64,000 bases of DNA from Kitasatospora indigofera (lineage in GTDB: Bacteria; Actinomycetota; Actinomycetes; Streptomycetales; Streptomycetaceae): contig NZ_BNBO01000018.1 in NCBI RefSeq assembly GCF_014655955.1, positions 62,001 through 126,000 on the forward strand, read 5' to 3'. Numbering within the stretch: position 1 is the stretch's first letter; each line of letters opens with the position of its first letter. The notes beneath the pieces were generated by a model, which had not been told where the DNA came from, searched no databases, and was given only the letters and a program-made list of their open reading frames with translations. Shown piece after piece: positions 50,913 to 59,309 of this stretch. The translations under genes and the position numbers were made by a program.

Positions 50913-51890
50913 GTGAGTGATCTCAAGCGTGCGCCGGAGCCCGTCACCGAGGCCCCCCGTACCTCGCTCTTCGTCAGTGGGAGCTTTCCGCGCCGCCGCG
51001 GACTCCTGGTACTGCTCAGCGCCGCTTTCGCCCTGTTCCTCTCCTACGCGTGGTCCTCGAAACTGGTCGACACCGAGATCGGCGTCAACACGGCCAACGC
51101 GCTGCTCGGCCACGACGCCCACAAGACACCGATCGCGGGTGTCGCGTCGGGCGTGCTGTTCGCGTTCGTGACCGGCCTGGCCGGCTCCTTCACGGCCTGC
51201 AACATCGCCGTGTTCGGCGCGGTGGGCCCGATGGTGGGCCGGGCCGGCTCGCGCCGGGAGAAGCTCCTGCAGACGGCACGGCCGCTGGCCTGGATGGCGG
51301 CGGGCATGATCCCGGTGTCCGCCGCGTACGGCGCGCTGGTCGGGTTCGTCGGCACCCGGATGCCGCAGTTCTCGACGGCCACGGCGGCGCCCGGCACCAT
51401 CTCGGCGCGCAGCGCCCAGTCGATGATCGCCTTCGGTCTGATCGGGCTGGCCATGATCGTGCTGGGGCTGGCCGCGGCGGGCGTGGTCAAGGACCCGCTG
51501 GGCCCACTGTCCCGGCGGTTCCCGAACGCGCCGATGGTGGTGCTGGGCGCGCTGGTCGGCGGGTTCCTGATCGGGCGCCCGTACCCGCTGTTCCGCGATC
51601 TCTTCCGGCACGCCGCCACCACGCACAACCCGCTGTACGGCGCCGCGGCCTTCACCCTGCAGTCGCTCGGCAACATCCTGGTGATGTCGGTGCTGGTGGT
51701 GGCGCTGACGTACGGGCTGGGCGGACGGCTGCAGCGCTGGCTGTCGGCCTCGCCCGGCCGGGTGGCGGCGGTGACGGCCGCGGCCTTCCTGGTGGCCGGC
51801 GTCTTCACGCTGGTGTACTGGGACGTGCGGATCCTGGGCCGGCTGGGCTACATCTGGTGGCCCACGGCGCCCTGGAACGCCCCGCACTGA
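50913..51890 (+). CDS. Polytopic membrane protein near the enediyne cassette
   Basis: A 325-residue protein with about eight spans. The segment FVTGLAGSFTACNIAVFGAVGPM near residues 90-112 resembles the transmembrane helices of CcdA/DsbD-type cytochrome-c biogenesis proteins, but the usual paired Cys are not all present (only one Cys in that segment). The GTG at 50913 (AGAGGAAG upstream) is used as the start because the frame upstream is GC-rich non-coding leader. A role in redox transfer or export is possible, not shown. Confidence 0.75.
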   Translation: MSDLKRAPEPVTEAPRTSLFVSGSFPRRRGLLVLLSAAFALFLSYAWSSKLVDTEIGVNTANALLGHDAHKTPIAGVASGVLFAFVTGLAGSFTACNIAVFGAVGPMVGRAGSRREKLLQTARPLAWMAAGMIPVSAAYGALVGFVGTRMPQFSTATAAPGTISARSAQSMIAFGLIGLAMIVLGLAAAGVVKDPLGPLSRRFPNAPMVVLGALVGGFLIGRPYPLFRDLFRHAATTHNPLYGAAAFTLQSLGNILVMSVLVVALTYGLGGRLQRWLSASPGRVAAVTAAAFLVAGVFTLVYWDVRILGRLGYIWWPTAPWNAPH

Positions 51891-51905
51891 CCCGAGCGGC
51901 ACCTC

Positions 51906-51938
51906 GGCGGACCTGGGCGCGACGCGCTCAGGTCCGCC
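51906..51938. terminator. Terminator between convergent membrane protein and TetR genes
   Basis: GGCGGACCTG (51906-51915) pairs with CAGGTCCGCC (51929-51938); the second arm overlaps the TetR stop codon. Confidence 0.55.
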
Positions 51939-52569
51939 GTCCGCGTGCCCGCTCCAGCGAGGCCAGGGTCTGCGCCGGGTCGGCGCCGGCGCCCATCAGC
52001 AGCCCGCCGACCTGGGCCTCGAAGCAGGTGTCCGCGTCGTTCGGCGGGATCAGGTAACCGCCGAGTTCGAGGGTGACCAGCCCGTGCAGGGCGATCCAGA
52101 GCTGGTGGGCCACGGACTGCGGGTCGCCGGGCCGCAGCCGTCCGGTCTCCATGCAGCGGCCGACGGCGCGGATCAGGGTCTCCAGGGTGTACCGCCCGTG
52201 CTGGCGGTCCTCGTCGGCGAGCGAGAAGCTGCCGAGCACGGAGCCGCCGAACATCACGTTGTAGAGGTTGCGGTGCTCCAGGGCGTTGCGGCGGTAGGCC
52301 CAGCCGAGCACGGCCACGTCGGCGACCGGGTCCTCGCTCTCGCGGACCTCGGTGAGGCTGCGGTTGAGGTAGCTGAAGCCCTCCCGGACCATCGCCCGGA
52401 CCAGGTCGCCCTTGCCGCCGAAGTGCGTGTAGACCGCCATCGTGGAGGTGCCCACCTCGGCGGCCAGCCGGCGGGTGGACAGCGCCTTCGGGCCCTCCTC
52501 CGCGAGCAACCTCGCGGCAGCCTCCACGAGTTGCGGTCCTAGCGTGGGGTCGATCTGACGTGGGCTCAC
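51928..52569 (-). CDS. TetR-family regulator
   Basis: A 213-residue repressor-type protein. The N-terminal helix-turn-helix is at about 12-58 (LVEAAARLLAEEGPKALSTR, then RLAAEVGTSTMAVYTHFGGK), the rest is the helical ligand/dimer domain with a TetR C-terminal-13-like end. The start is probably GTG 52569 (AGAGG nine bases upstream); ATG 52578 is possible. It is divergent from the carotenoid-oxygenase-type gene, its likely target. Confidence 0.87.
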   Translation of the reverse strand: MSPRQIDPTLGPQLVEAAARLLAEEGPKALSTRRLAAEVGTSTMAVYTHFGGKGDLVRAMVREGFSYLNRSLTEVRESEDPVADVAVLGWAYRRNALEHRNLYNVMFGGSVLGSFSLADEDRQHGRYTLETLIRAVGRCMETGRLRPGDPQSVAHQLWIALHGLVTLELGGYLIPPNDADTCFEAQVGGLLMGAGADPAQTLASLERARGRRT

Positions 52570-52599
52570 CCTTGACATCCTCTCACGGCCGCGCGAACC

Positions 52600-52620
52600 T
52601 TGACACAACAGTGTTATATA
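52600..52620. promoter_or_regulatory. Divergent promoter with TetR-type operator
   Basis: TTGACA at 52600-52605 could be a -35 element, and TGACAC-AACA-GTGTTA (52601-52616) is a near-perfect dyad with one mismatch, overlapping AT-rich TATATAA. It sits in the 76-base gap between the TetR gene and the oxygenase gene. Confidence 0.5.
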
Positions 52621-52645
52621 ACGTCGATATGCAAGGAGACGCCGG

Positions 52646-54010
52646 ATGCCCACCGCCCACGCCCACACCACCTCCCACCTCCTGACCGGCGGATACCGGC
52701 CGGTCACCGAGGAGACCACCGAGCACGGCCTGCCGGTCCGCGGCCAGCTCCCGCCCGAGCTCGACGGCACCCTGCTGCGGATCGGCGCCAACCCGCTCGG
52801 CGCGCACGACCCCGCGCTCGACCACGCCTTCGCCGGCGACGCGATGGTCCACGGCCTGCGGCTGCGCGGCGGCCGCGCCGAGTGGTACCGCAACCGCTGG
52901 CTGCGCAGCGACCGGGTCGCCCGCGCCCTGGGCGAACTGCCCGCCCCCGGGCCCCGCCGGGGCCTCGCCGACACCGTCAACGCCGGCCTGGTCCGGCACG
53001 CCGGCCGCACCCTCGCGCTCGGCGACGGCGGCGCGCTCCCGGTCCAGATCGGCGACGAGTTGGAGACCCTGGCCCGGATCGACCTCGACGGCACCCTGCC
53101 GGCCGGGTTCGCCGCCCACCCGGTCTGCGACCCGCTCACCGGCGAACTGCACGCGCTCACCCACGACCACACCCTGCCGCACCTCACCCACCTCACCGTC
53201 GACGCGCTCGGCAAGGTCCGGCGGGCCGAGCCGATCACCGTCAAGGGCACGCCGATGGTGCACGCCTTCTCACTGACCGACCGGCACGCGATCATCTACG
53301 ACCTGCCGGTCACCTACGACCCGGCGGCGGCCGCCGCCGGCTCCCGCGTCCCCTACACCTGGGACGACAACCACGGCGCCCGGCTCGGGCTGCTGCCGCG
53401 CGAGGGCTCCGACGCCGACGTGCTGTGGCTGGAGATCGACCCCTGCTTCGTCTTCCACCCGGTCAACGCCTACGAGGAGGGCGACCGGACGGTCATCGAC
53501 GTGATCCGGCACGAGCGGGTCTTCGACCGCGACCAGCTGCACCCGACCGAGTCCGCCCCCGCCCTGTGGCGCTGGACCGTCGACCGCCGCCACGGCACCG
53601 TGCGCGAGCACCGGCTCGACGGCCGGGTGCAGGAGTTCCCGCGGATCGACGAGCGCTTCGCCGGCTCCCGCCACCGCTACGCCTTCACCGTGGGCCTGCG
53701 GGCGGGCGAGGGCTTCGCCCTGGCCGGACCGACCCTGCTGCGGCACGACCTGGCCGCCGGGGCGACGGACACCCACGACCTGGGACCCGGCCGGGAGGCC
53801 GGCGGGGCGGTCTTCGTCCCGCGCGCGGCGCACGCGCCCGAGGGGGACGGCTGGCTCCTCAGCCTCGTCCACGACGCCCGCACCGACCGGGGCGAGCTGA
53901 TCGTGCTCGACACGACCCGCTTCTCCGGCCCGCCGGTCGCGGTCGTCCCGCTCCCGGTCCGCGTCCCGCACGGATTCCACACCCAATGGGTGGCGTCCGC
54001 CCACGGATGA
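52646..54010 (+). CDS. Carotenoid oxygenase-family protein
   Basis: A 454-residue member of the carotenoid cleavage dioxygenase family, whose seven-bladed propeller binds iron with four His. All four are visible: His158 (AHPV), His206 (MVHAF), His271 (FHPVNAYEE) and His445 (HGFH). Further family boxes are LPPELDGTLLRIGANP near 33-48 and DHAFAGDAMVHGL. These enzymes cleave a conjugated C=C bond with O2, or isomerise polyenes. It follows the TetR regulator and precedes the second AraC gene; a link to the polyene made by the PKS is attractive but unproven. Confidence 0.92.
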   Translation: MPTAHAHTTSHLLTGGYRPVTEETTEHGLPVRGQLPPELDGTLLRIGANPLGAHDPALDHAFAGDAMVHGLRLRGGRAEWYRNRWLRSDRVARALGELPAPGPRRGLADTVNAGLVRHAGRTLALGDGGALPVQIGDELETLARIDLDGTLPAGFAAHPVCDPLTGELHALTHDHTLPHLTHLTVDALGKVRRAEPITVKGTPMVHAFSLTDRHAIIYDLPVTYDPAAAAAGSRVPYTWDDNHGARLGLLPREGSDADVLWLEIDPCFVFHPVNAYEEGDRTVIDVIRHERVFDRDQLHPTESAPALWRWTVDRRHGTVREHRLDGRVQEFPRIDERFAGSRHRYAFTVGLRAGEGFALAGPTLLRHDLAAGATDTHDLGPGREAGGAVFVPRAAHAPEGDGWLLSLVHDARTDRGELIVLDTTRFSGPPVAVVPLPVRVPHGFHTQWVASAHG

Positions 54011-54123
54011 TCAATTCCGGTCCTAAAAGGCACCGTTGCGTCCATCGGCCCCCCTCGCTAGGCTCAATCCGCCAATGCAGCAGCACAAATAGGGCATCCA
54101 CCCCAGGGGAATGGAGAGCTTCC

Positions 54124-54924
54124 TTGCATGACGCTGTCGAGCGAGCCGTCGCGACGATGTGGGAACGGTTCGACGAACCATTGACACTGACCGATATCGC
54201 GGATACGGCAATATTGAGCAAGTTCTACTTCTCACGCGTATTCCGCACGTTGACCGGCACCTCGCCCAGCCGCTTCCTCGCCGCCGTCCGTCTCTGTATG
54301 GCCAAGAAGCTGTTGCTGGAGACCACGGTGAGCGTCACCGACATCTCCATCATGGTCGGGTACAACAGTTTAGGTACCTTCACCAGCCGCTTCACCCGCA
54401 GCGTCGGCGTCCCGCCGGCACGGTTCCGACTGATGTGCCAGCTCGGCATGAGCGCCACCCCCAGCGCCCTGCGCCCCGGAAACCCCGCCGCGCACCGCGG
54501 ATCCGTCCACGGCGAGGTGTACGTCCCCGAATCGCCCCACCCGATCCGCATCTATGTCGCCGCCTTCAAGGAATCGATCCCCGAGGGCCAGCCGAAGTCC
54601 TGCGACATCCTCGAAGGCCCCGGCAGCTACCGGCTGATCGGCCTGCCGGACGGCCAGTGGTCCGTCCGGGTCGCGGTGGTCCCGAAGAGAGCCGTCGCCT
54701 CCGGCCCGATGGTCCGCCAGCCCCTGTTCATCGGGGCGGCCCAGAAGCCGGTGGTGATCTCCGGCGGCAAGGCCGTGGAGGCCGACATCATGACCCGCCC
54801 GCCGGGCAACCTCGACATCCCGATCCTGCTCGCCCTGCCCGAACTCGACGGCTGGCAACCGTTGGAGGCGGCGCTCCCGATCAGATCGTCCGAGGTGACC
54901 GCCTCCGTCGTCCCCGGCGCCTGA
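54124..54924 (+). CDS. AraC-family regulator, right flank of enediyne cluster
   Basis: A 266-residue paralogue of the regulator at 30008-30775. It has the same N-terminal AraC domain (WERFDEPLTLTDIADTAILS, SKFYFSRVFRTLTGTSPSRF, VGYNSLGTFTSRFTRSVGV) and the same C-terminal beta domain (RIYVAAFKESIPEGQPKSCD, FIGAAQKPVV, DIPILLALPELDGWQ). The start is TTG 54124 with GGAGAG five bases upstream, at the same residue as in the paralogue. The region before it (54011-54123) has no gene and is its promoter. Confidence 0.87.
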   Translation: MHDAVERAVATMWERFDEPLTLTDIADTAILSKFYFSRVFRTLTGTSPSRFLAAVRLCMAKKLLLETTVSVTDISIMVGYNSLGTFTSRFTRSVGVPPARFRLMCQLGMSATPSALRPGNPAAHRGSVHGEVYVPESPHPIRIYVAAFKESIPEGQPKSCDILEGPGSYRLIGLPDGQWSVRVAVVPKRAVASGPMVRQPLFIGAAQKPVVISGGKAVEADIMTRPPGNLDIPILLALPELDGWQPLEAALPIRSSEVTASVVPGA

Positions 54925-54951
54925 CCGACCGGGACGCGCCGGCCCCCGACG

Positions 54952-54981
54952 GGCGGGATGGTCAGCAGGGACCATCCCGCC
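54952..54981. terminator. Terminator between convergent AraC and AarF genes
   Basis: GGCGGGATGGTC (54952-54963) pairs perfectly with GACCATCCCGCC (54970-54981) around a 6-base loop. Confidence 0.7.
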
Positions 54982-54987
54982 GGGCCC

Positions 54988-56286
54988 TCAGTCGCCCGGC
55001 CGGCCGTCCGGCTCCCCGACGGCCTGCATCAGGACCGGCACCGCCTCGCCCTGGAAGTCCACCCCGGGGTCGAAGCTGTGGATCATCCCCTCCAGCACCA
55101 GCAGGGACAGCAGCGGGAAGGCGAACTCCGCCGCCGCGAAGATGCCGAACTTGCGCTGCAGCTTGAACAGCCGGGGCGCGAAGGCGGCCAGGTTGAAGTC
55201 CGCGGCGACGACCGCGGACGCGTCGCCGACCAGTTGCTCCACCGCCGTCCGGAACGCCTCCTCGTCGAAGTCCTCGGGCACCCGGGCGGCACTCTCGATC
55301 ACGATCTCGGCGCAGCGCCGGCCCTGGCCGAGCGCCATGCTGAGGAAGAACTCGCCGAAGTGCCGCCGGACCCGGTCGGGCAGCCGCACCACGAACCCGG
55401 CGTCCAGCATCACGACGTCGCCCGCGGCGTCCAGGCGCAGGTTGCCGGGGTGCAGGTCGCAGTGCACCAGGCCGTCCAGGAACAGCATCTGGTACACCGT
55501 GCGCAGCACCCGCTGCATGGCGTCCCGGCGCTCCTGCGGGCTGTACGGCTCCGGACGGAAGTCCCGCAGGTCGTCCAGGAACTCCATCACCAGCACCTGG
55601 TCGCCGCCGAAGCCCTCCACCGGCGCCGGCAGCCGGACTCCCTTGACCCCCGCCAGGTTGGCCCGCAGCTGCGTCAACGAGGCCCGTTCCGCGGCGAGAT
55701 CGGCCTGCGCCAGGACCGCCGTGCCGACCTGGCCGAGCATCTCCTCGGCCGGCAGCCGGCGCATCCCGGGGAGCTTTCCGGCCATCCGGGCCATCGCCCC
55801 GGCGAGCCGGAAGTCCCCGCTCATCACCGGGACGATGCCGGGCCGCCGGATCTTGACCGCGACCACCGTGCCGTCGGCCAGCACCGCGCGGTGCACCGTG
55901 GCGATGCTCCCGCTGCCGACCGGCTCCCAGTCGAAGCTGCGGAACGGCCACTGCTCGGCGGGCCCGAACTCCTCGGTCAGGACGGCCGCCAGCTCCTCCC
56001 GGGACGGCGGCGGCACGGTGTCGGTCAGCCGCCCCAGCTCGCCGCACCAGCGCTCCGGCAGCAGGTCCCGCCGGGTGCTGAGCAGTTGGCCGACCTTGAC
56101 GTAGAACGGGCCGAGTTCGGTCAGCATGGCCGGCGCCGCCACGGCGAGCCTGGCCGAGACCGTGCCCTCCTCGCCCCGGCGGAACACCGCCCCGCCCACC
56201 GCCCGCCCCGTGTGCCGCAGGGCGATCGACCCGATCCTGACCGCCCGGCGGCCGAGACCGGCCCCGCCGGCGTGCGCGTCACTCAT
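54988..56286 (-). CDS. AarF/UbiB (ABC1) atypical kinase
   Basis: A 432-residue member of the ABC1/UbiB kinase-like family. KxGQ motif appears as YVKVGQLLSTR near residues 54-64, the nucleotide-binding segment as VGSGSIATVHRAVL and VVAVKIRRPG near 115-140, the catalytic loop as VHCDLHPGNLRLD near 272-284 and the metal-binding DxG-like as MLDAGFVVRL. A C-terminal pair of hydrophobic segments (FAAAEFAFPLLSLLVLEGM) may associate with the membrane. Start at 56286 with GGAGG five bases upstream. Members affect lipid or quinone metabolism. Confidence 0.9.
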   Translation of the reverse strand: MSDAHAGGAGLGRRAVRIGSIALRHTGRAVGGAVFRRGEEGTVSARLAVAAPAMLTELGPFYVKVGQLLSTRRDLLPERWCGELGRLTDTVPPPSREELAAVLTEEFGPAEQWPFRSFDWEPVGSGSIATVHRAVLADGTVVAVKIRRPGIVPVMSGDFRLAGAMARMAGKLPGMRRLPAEEMLGQVGTAVLAQADLAAERASLTQLRANLAGVKGVRLPAPVEGFGGDQVLVMEFLDDLRDFRPEPYSPQERRDAMQRVLRTVYQMLFLDGLVHCDLHPGNLRLDAAGDVVMLDAGFVVRLPDRVRRHFGEFFLSMALGQGRRCAEIVIESAARVPEDFDEEAFRTAVEQLVGDASAVVAADFNLAAFAPRLFKLQRKFGIFAAAEFAFPLLSLLVLEGMIHSFDPGVDFQGEAVPVLMQAVGEPDGRPGD

Positions 56287-56470
56287 GAGAGCCTCCATCG
56301 TCGACTGTGCGCGTCCCCGGTCCGGTTCGGATCGGCCCTACAGATGATCAGCACCCGCGGGCCGCCGGACTTCTCCCAACGTGCCCGGTACGTCCCCGGC
56401 CGGGCATCCGGGCCCGCGCCGGTGTCCGGGCACGCCGCGACCGGGCCTCGGGCCGGTCGCGGCGGAAGTC

Positions 56471-56515
56471 CGGTCGGGCGGGGTCCGGTCAGGCGGGGTC
56501 CGGTCAGGCGGGGTC
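56471..56515. repeat. 15-base tandem repeat, three copies
   Basis: CGGTC(G/A)GGCGGGGTC occurs three times (56471-56485, 56486-56500, 56501-56515) in a 290-base gap between minus-strand genes. The unit differs by one G from the repeat at 10110-10141. The remainder of 56287-56575 holds the AarF promoter and no gene. Confidence 0.75.
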
Positions 56516-56575
56516 CGGCCCGGCCCCGGCCGGGGCGACGGCCCGGCGCACGGCGGGACGGCCCGGCCGTCGGGT

Positions 56576-57295
56576 TCAACTCCCGTCCGCCATAGGCTCG
56601 AACGGCTCCGCCGGCGGGTCGAACGGGGGCCAGGTGAAGGCGGGCAGCCACCGCTCGGGCGGCTCGCTCCAGTCCAGGCGGGCGATCTGCCCGAGCGTGC
56701 GCCGCCCGGTGAGCGAGCGGAAGAGGTCGTACCGGTGCCCGCGTACGGTGACGGCGGGCTCCCCCCGGCCCACCACCCAGGAGGCTCCCGGAGTTTCGAG
56801 GCGCAGCGCCGGCAGCCCCTGCTCGATCACGGTGAGACCCATGCCCAGCGTGACCAGGTCCAGCGACGCGGGGTACGCGGGGTGGTCGGCGGGCACCGGC
56901 ACGCCGAGCGCGTGCCGCAGGTCCAGCTCGTGGACAAGGATGTCCATCGTCATCTTGAAGCCCAGCAGCCCCTCGAACGCGTCCGGCAGCTGCGCGGACA
57001 ACTCGGACCAGCGGTCGAGGAGTTCGGCGAGGCCGGCCTCGTCGTCCGGATCCGGGTGCTCCAGCGGCAGCCTCGGCACCCCGTTCACCACCCCCTGGCA
57101 GACGTCCAGGAGGTGCGCGAGCAGGTCCCGCACGGTCCACCCGGGGCAGGCCGGGACGGGGACGGCGGACAGCTCGGGCCTGCCGGCCAGCAGTCCGGTG
57201 ATGTTCTCCCTGGTTCGCTCGTACCCGAGCCGCTCCGGCAGTCGCTCCCAGCGCTCCGGCGCCGCCGCGGCGGCCGCGTCGGACTCCGTGATCAT
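56576..57295 (-). CDS. DinB/maleylpyruvate isomerase-family protein
   Basis: A 239-residue mycothiol-dependent-isomerase-type protein. It has LPERLGYERTRENITGLLAG, the metal-ligand helix PACPGWTVRDLLAHLLDVCQG near 49-69, and LGFKMTMDILVHELDLRHALG near 113-133. Its start at 57295 overlaps the stop of the reductase gene (ATGA), so the pair is co-translated. Substrate unknown. Confidence 0.8.
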   Translation of the reverse strand: MITESDAAAAAAPERWERLPERLGYERTRENITGLLAGRPELSAVPVPACPGWTVRDLLAHLLDVCQGVVNGVPRLPLEHPDPDDEAGLAELLDRWSELSAQLPDAFEGLLGFKMTMDILVHELDLRHALGVPVPADHPAYPASLDLVTLGMGLTVIEQGLPALRLETPGASWVVGRGEPAVTVRGHRYDLFRSLTGRRTLGQIARLDWSEPPERWLPAFTWPPFDPPAEPFEPMADGS

Positions 57296-58347
57296 CCTCG
57301 TCCTCCCCCTCCCCCGGGTCCGCCCGACGGCGTCCCGGCCTGGCGACCGGCCTGGCGACCGGTCAGGTACCTCTGCTCGTACAGCCAGCGGACGGTGTCC
57401 GCCATCGTCTCGGCCACCGGCCGCGGCACGATGCCGTGCGGCGCGTCCCCCTCGGCCGGCACCGCCACCGCGCAGGTGTAGACGGCCCCGTACTCGGCCG
57501 GGATGTGCCAGGGCCAGGCGTGCTGGACCACGCCGGTCAGCAGCCCGAACGGCAGCATCGCCCGGGCGGGCAGGTACATCGCCGGCAGCGGCCGCCCGGT
57601 GACCTCGCGGACCGTCCGGACGTACTGGCGGGTGGTCAGGTAGTGCTGCGGGCCGAAGTACCGGGCCGGGCCGGTGGCCGGCGCGGTGACCAGCGCCGCG
57701 TGCATCGCGGCGGTGTCCCGGACGTCCCCGACCGGCAGCCCGCCGGCCGGCCAGAGCGGCATCAGCCCGCGCAGTTCGTTGCGCAGCCGGGAGTTCTGGT
57801 CCCCCAGGTGCGGGTCGTCCGGGCCGAGCAGGGCCGGCGGGTAGGTGGTCACCACCGGCGCCCCGGCGGCCTGGTGGCGGCGGGCCACCTGCTCGGCGGC
57901 CGCCTTGGTCGCCAGGTACACCTCGCGGGGCGCGCCGACCGGCGAGTCCGTGCGGATCACCGGCCCCTCGGCCGGGAACAGCGCCCCGACGCTCGACACA
58001 TGGACGATCCGCTCCGCGCCGGCCGCCAGCGCGGCGGCCAGCACCAGCTCCGTGCCGCGCACGTTGGTCCGCCGCATCTCGTCGGCGCGCCGGCTGTCGA
58101 AGGAGTACACCGAGGCCGCGTGCAGCACCGCCTCGGCGCCGCTCACCGCCTTGGCCACCGCGTCCTCGTCGGTCACGTCGCCGACCACCGTCTCGACCGC
58201 CCCGGGACCGACGCCGAGCGGCCGCAGTGCCCGGCCCACCCCGGCCTCGTCCCGGACCAGCAGGCGCACCCGGCAGCCCGCCCGCAGCAGGGCCGCGACC
58301 GAATGGGCGCCGACGAAACCGGTGCCCCCCGTCACGCACACCAGCAT
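57292..58347 (-). CDS. NAD(P)-dependent epimerase/reductase
   Basis: A 351-residue extended SDR: cofactor loop VCVTGGTGFVGAHSVAALLR at 3-22, DVTDEDAVAKAVSGAEAVLHAASVYS near 61-86, catalytic VSSVGALFP and YLATKAAAE (Tyr-x3-Lys) near 142. The best resemblance is to dihydroflavonol-reductase-like enzymes. The start at 58347 begins directly with the first beta strand; the frame upstream is non-coding GC-rich sequence. It forms an operon with the DinB-type gene. Confidence 0.87.
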   Translation of the reverse strand: MLVCVTGGTGFVGAHSVAALLRAGCRVRLLVRDEAGVGRALRPLGVGPGAVETVVGDVTDEDAVAKAVSGAEAVLHAASVYSFDSRRADEMRRTNVRGTELVLAAALAAGAERIVHVSSVGALFPAEGPVIRTDSPVGAPREVYLATKAAAEQVARRHQAAGAPVVTTYPPALLGPDDPHLGDQNSRLRNELRGLMPLWPAGGLPVGDVRDTAAMHAALVTAPATGPARYFGPQHYLTTRQYVRTVREVTGRPLPAMYLPARAMLPFGLLTGVVQHAWPWHIPAEYGAVYTCAVAVPAEGDAPHGIVPRPVAETMADTVRWLYEQRYLTGRQAGRQAGTPSGGPGGGGGRG

Positions 58348-58844
58348 CCGGAACTCCTCTCTCCTGCACCGACGGGCGCGCGCGGCACGACAGGCGTGCG
58401 GTACGGCGCCCGGCGGGCGGCGACCGTCGCCACCCGCCCGGACCACGCCCCGGGGAGCGCCCGCGCCGGTGGCGGGACGGTGTCCGGACCGGAGCGGGCA
58501 GGGACGGGCCGGCGGACCTCCGGGTCCGCGGCCCCCCTGGCCGGCGCGCACGTCTGTCCAGGCACGGCCGTCCGCCTCCTCCGGTCCTGCGCGGGGCGGC
58601 GTCCGGCCCGGCAGGGGCGGACGCCCGAAGCCATCCTGGTGGCAGCGCGGCCGGCTTGGCTTCTCGCAACGTGCCTCGCCGCCCGGGGCGGCCCGTGGGG
58701 GACGCCCACGCCTCCTGCCGGGCACGCCCGTTGGCCCCCCGTCGCCCCTGCCGCGTGGCGAGGCACGCGTCGGCGCCGCACGCACCGGCACCGCACGCGC
58801 CGGTGCCCCGCGCACCGGCACGCCGCACGCCGCGCGGCACCGAC
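58348..58844. other. Gene-free stretch with inverted and short repeats
   Basis: About 500 bases without a convincing gene on either strand. Near the SRPBCC gene, CCGGTGC-CCCGC-GCACCGG (58800-58818) forms a small terminator-like hairpin within a series of CGCACG and ACCGGCAC words (58760-58840). The rest is GC-rich leader of the reductase. Confidence 0.45.
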
Positions 58845-59309
58845 TCAGGCCCGCAGGTCCGGATGCTCCGCGAAACGCCGCACCGCCCGGTCACCGAGCG
58901 CGTCCAGCACCGGCCGGAGCAGCCGGGCCCCGGGCACCCGGAACCCGCCGAGCGAGCCGAACCTGGTGCCGTCGCCCTCCGGCGTCGCGGCCATCGCCCC
59001 GACCACGAAGCGGCTGCTCATCAGGCACCAGCCCGGCCGCAGCACCACCTCGAAGTCCGCCCGCTGACCCAGCGTGCCCACCGCCCTGGCCCGCAGCCGG
59101 TCGCCCTCCGCACGGGTGACCGTGAAGGACCTCACCGTGGAGAGCAGGAGCGGGAGCTGGTTCTCCAGGTCGGACGCCACCGCCCAGACCCGCTCCGGCG
59201 GGACGGGCAGCACGATCTCGGCGTGGTGCAGGGCCCCGGGCAGGGTCCGCGCCAGGACCCGCAGCCGCCGGATCGGGTCGAGTTCGGCCACCGGCCGGTC
59301 CTGGCTCAT
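58845..59309 (-). CDS. SRPBCC-family protein
   Basis: A 154-residue protein with the START/SRPBCC pattern: ALHHAEIVLPVPPERVWAVA near 28-47, DLENQLPLLLSTVRSFTV, RADFEVVLRPGWCLMSSRFV, and a C-terminal helix ARLLRPVLDALGDRAVRRF that covers the lipid pocket in this fold. Its start at 59309 overlaps the stop of the ECF sigma factor (ATGA). An SRPBCC partner is unusual for an ECF sigma factor; it might act as ligand-responsive partner. Confidence 0.78.
   Translation of the reverse strand: MSQDRPVAELDPIRRLRVLARTLPGALHHAEIVLPVPPERVWAVASDLENQLPLLLSTVRSFTVTRAEGDRLRARAVGTLGQRADFEVVLRPGWCLMSSRFVVGAMAATPEGDGTRFGSLGGFRVPGARLLRPVLDALGDRAVRRFAEHPDLRA

Noticed and set aside
30008..54924. A chromoprotein apoprotein gene for a 9-membered enediyne
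   Set aside because: No small secreted protein with the expected length or beta-rich pattern was found in this region.
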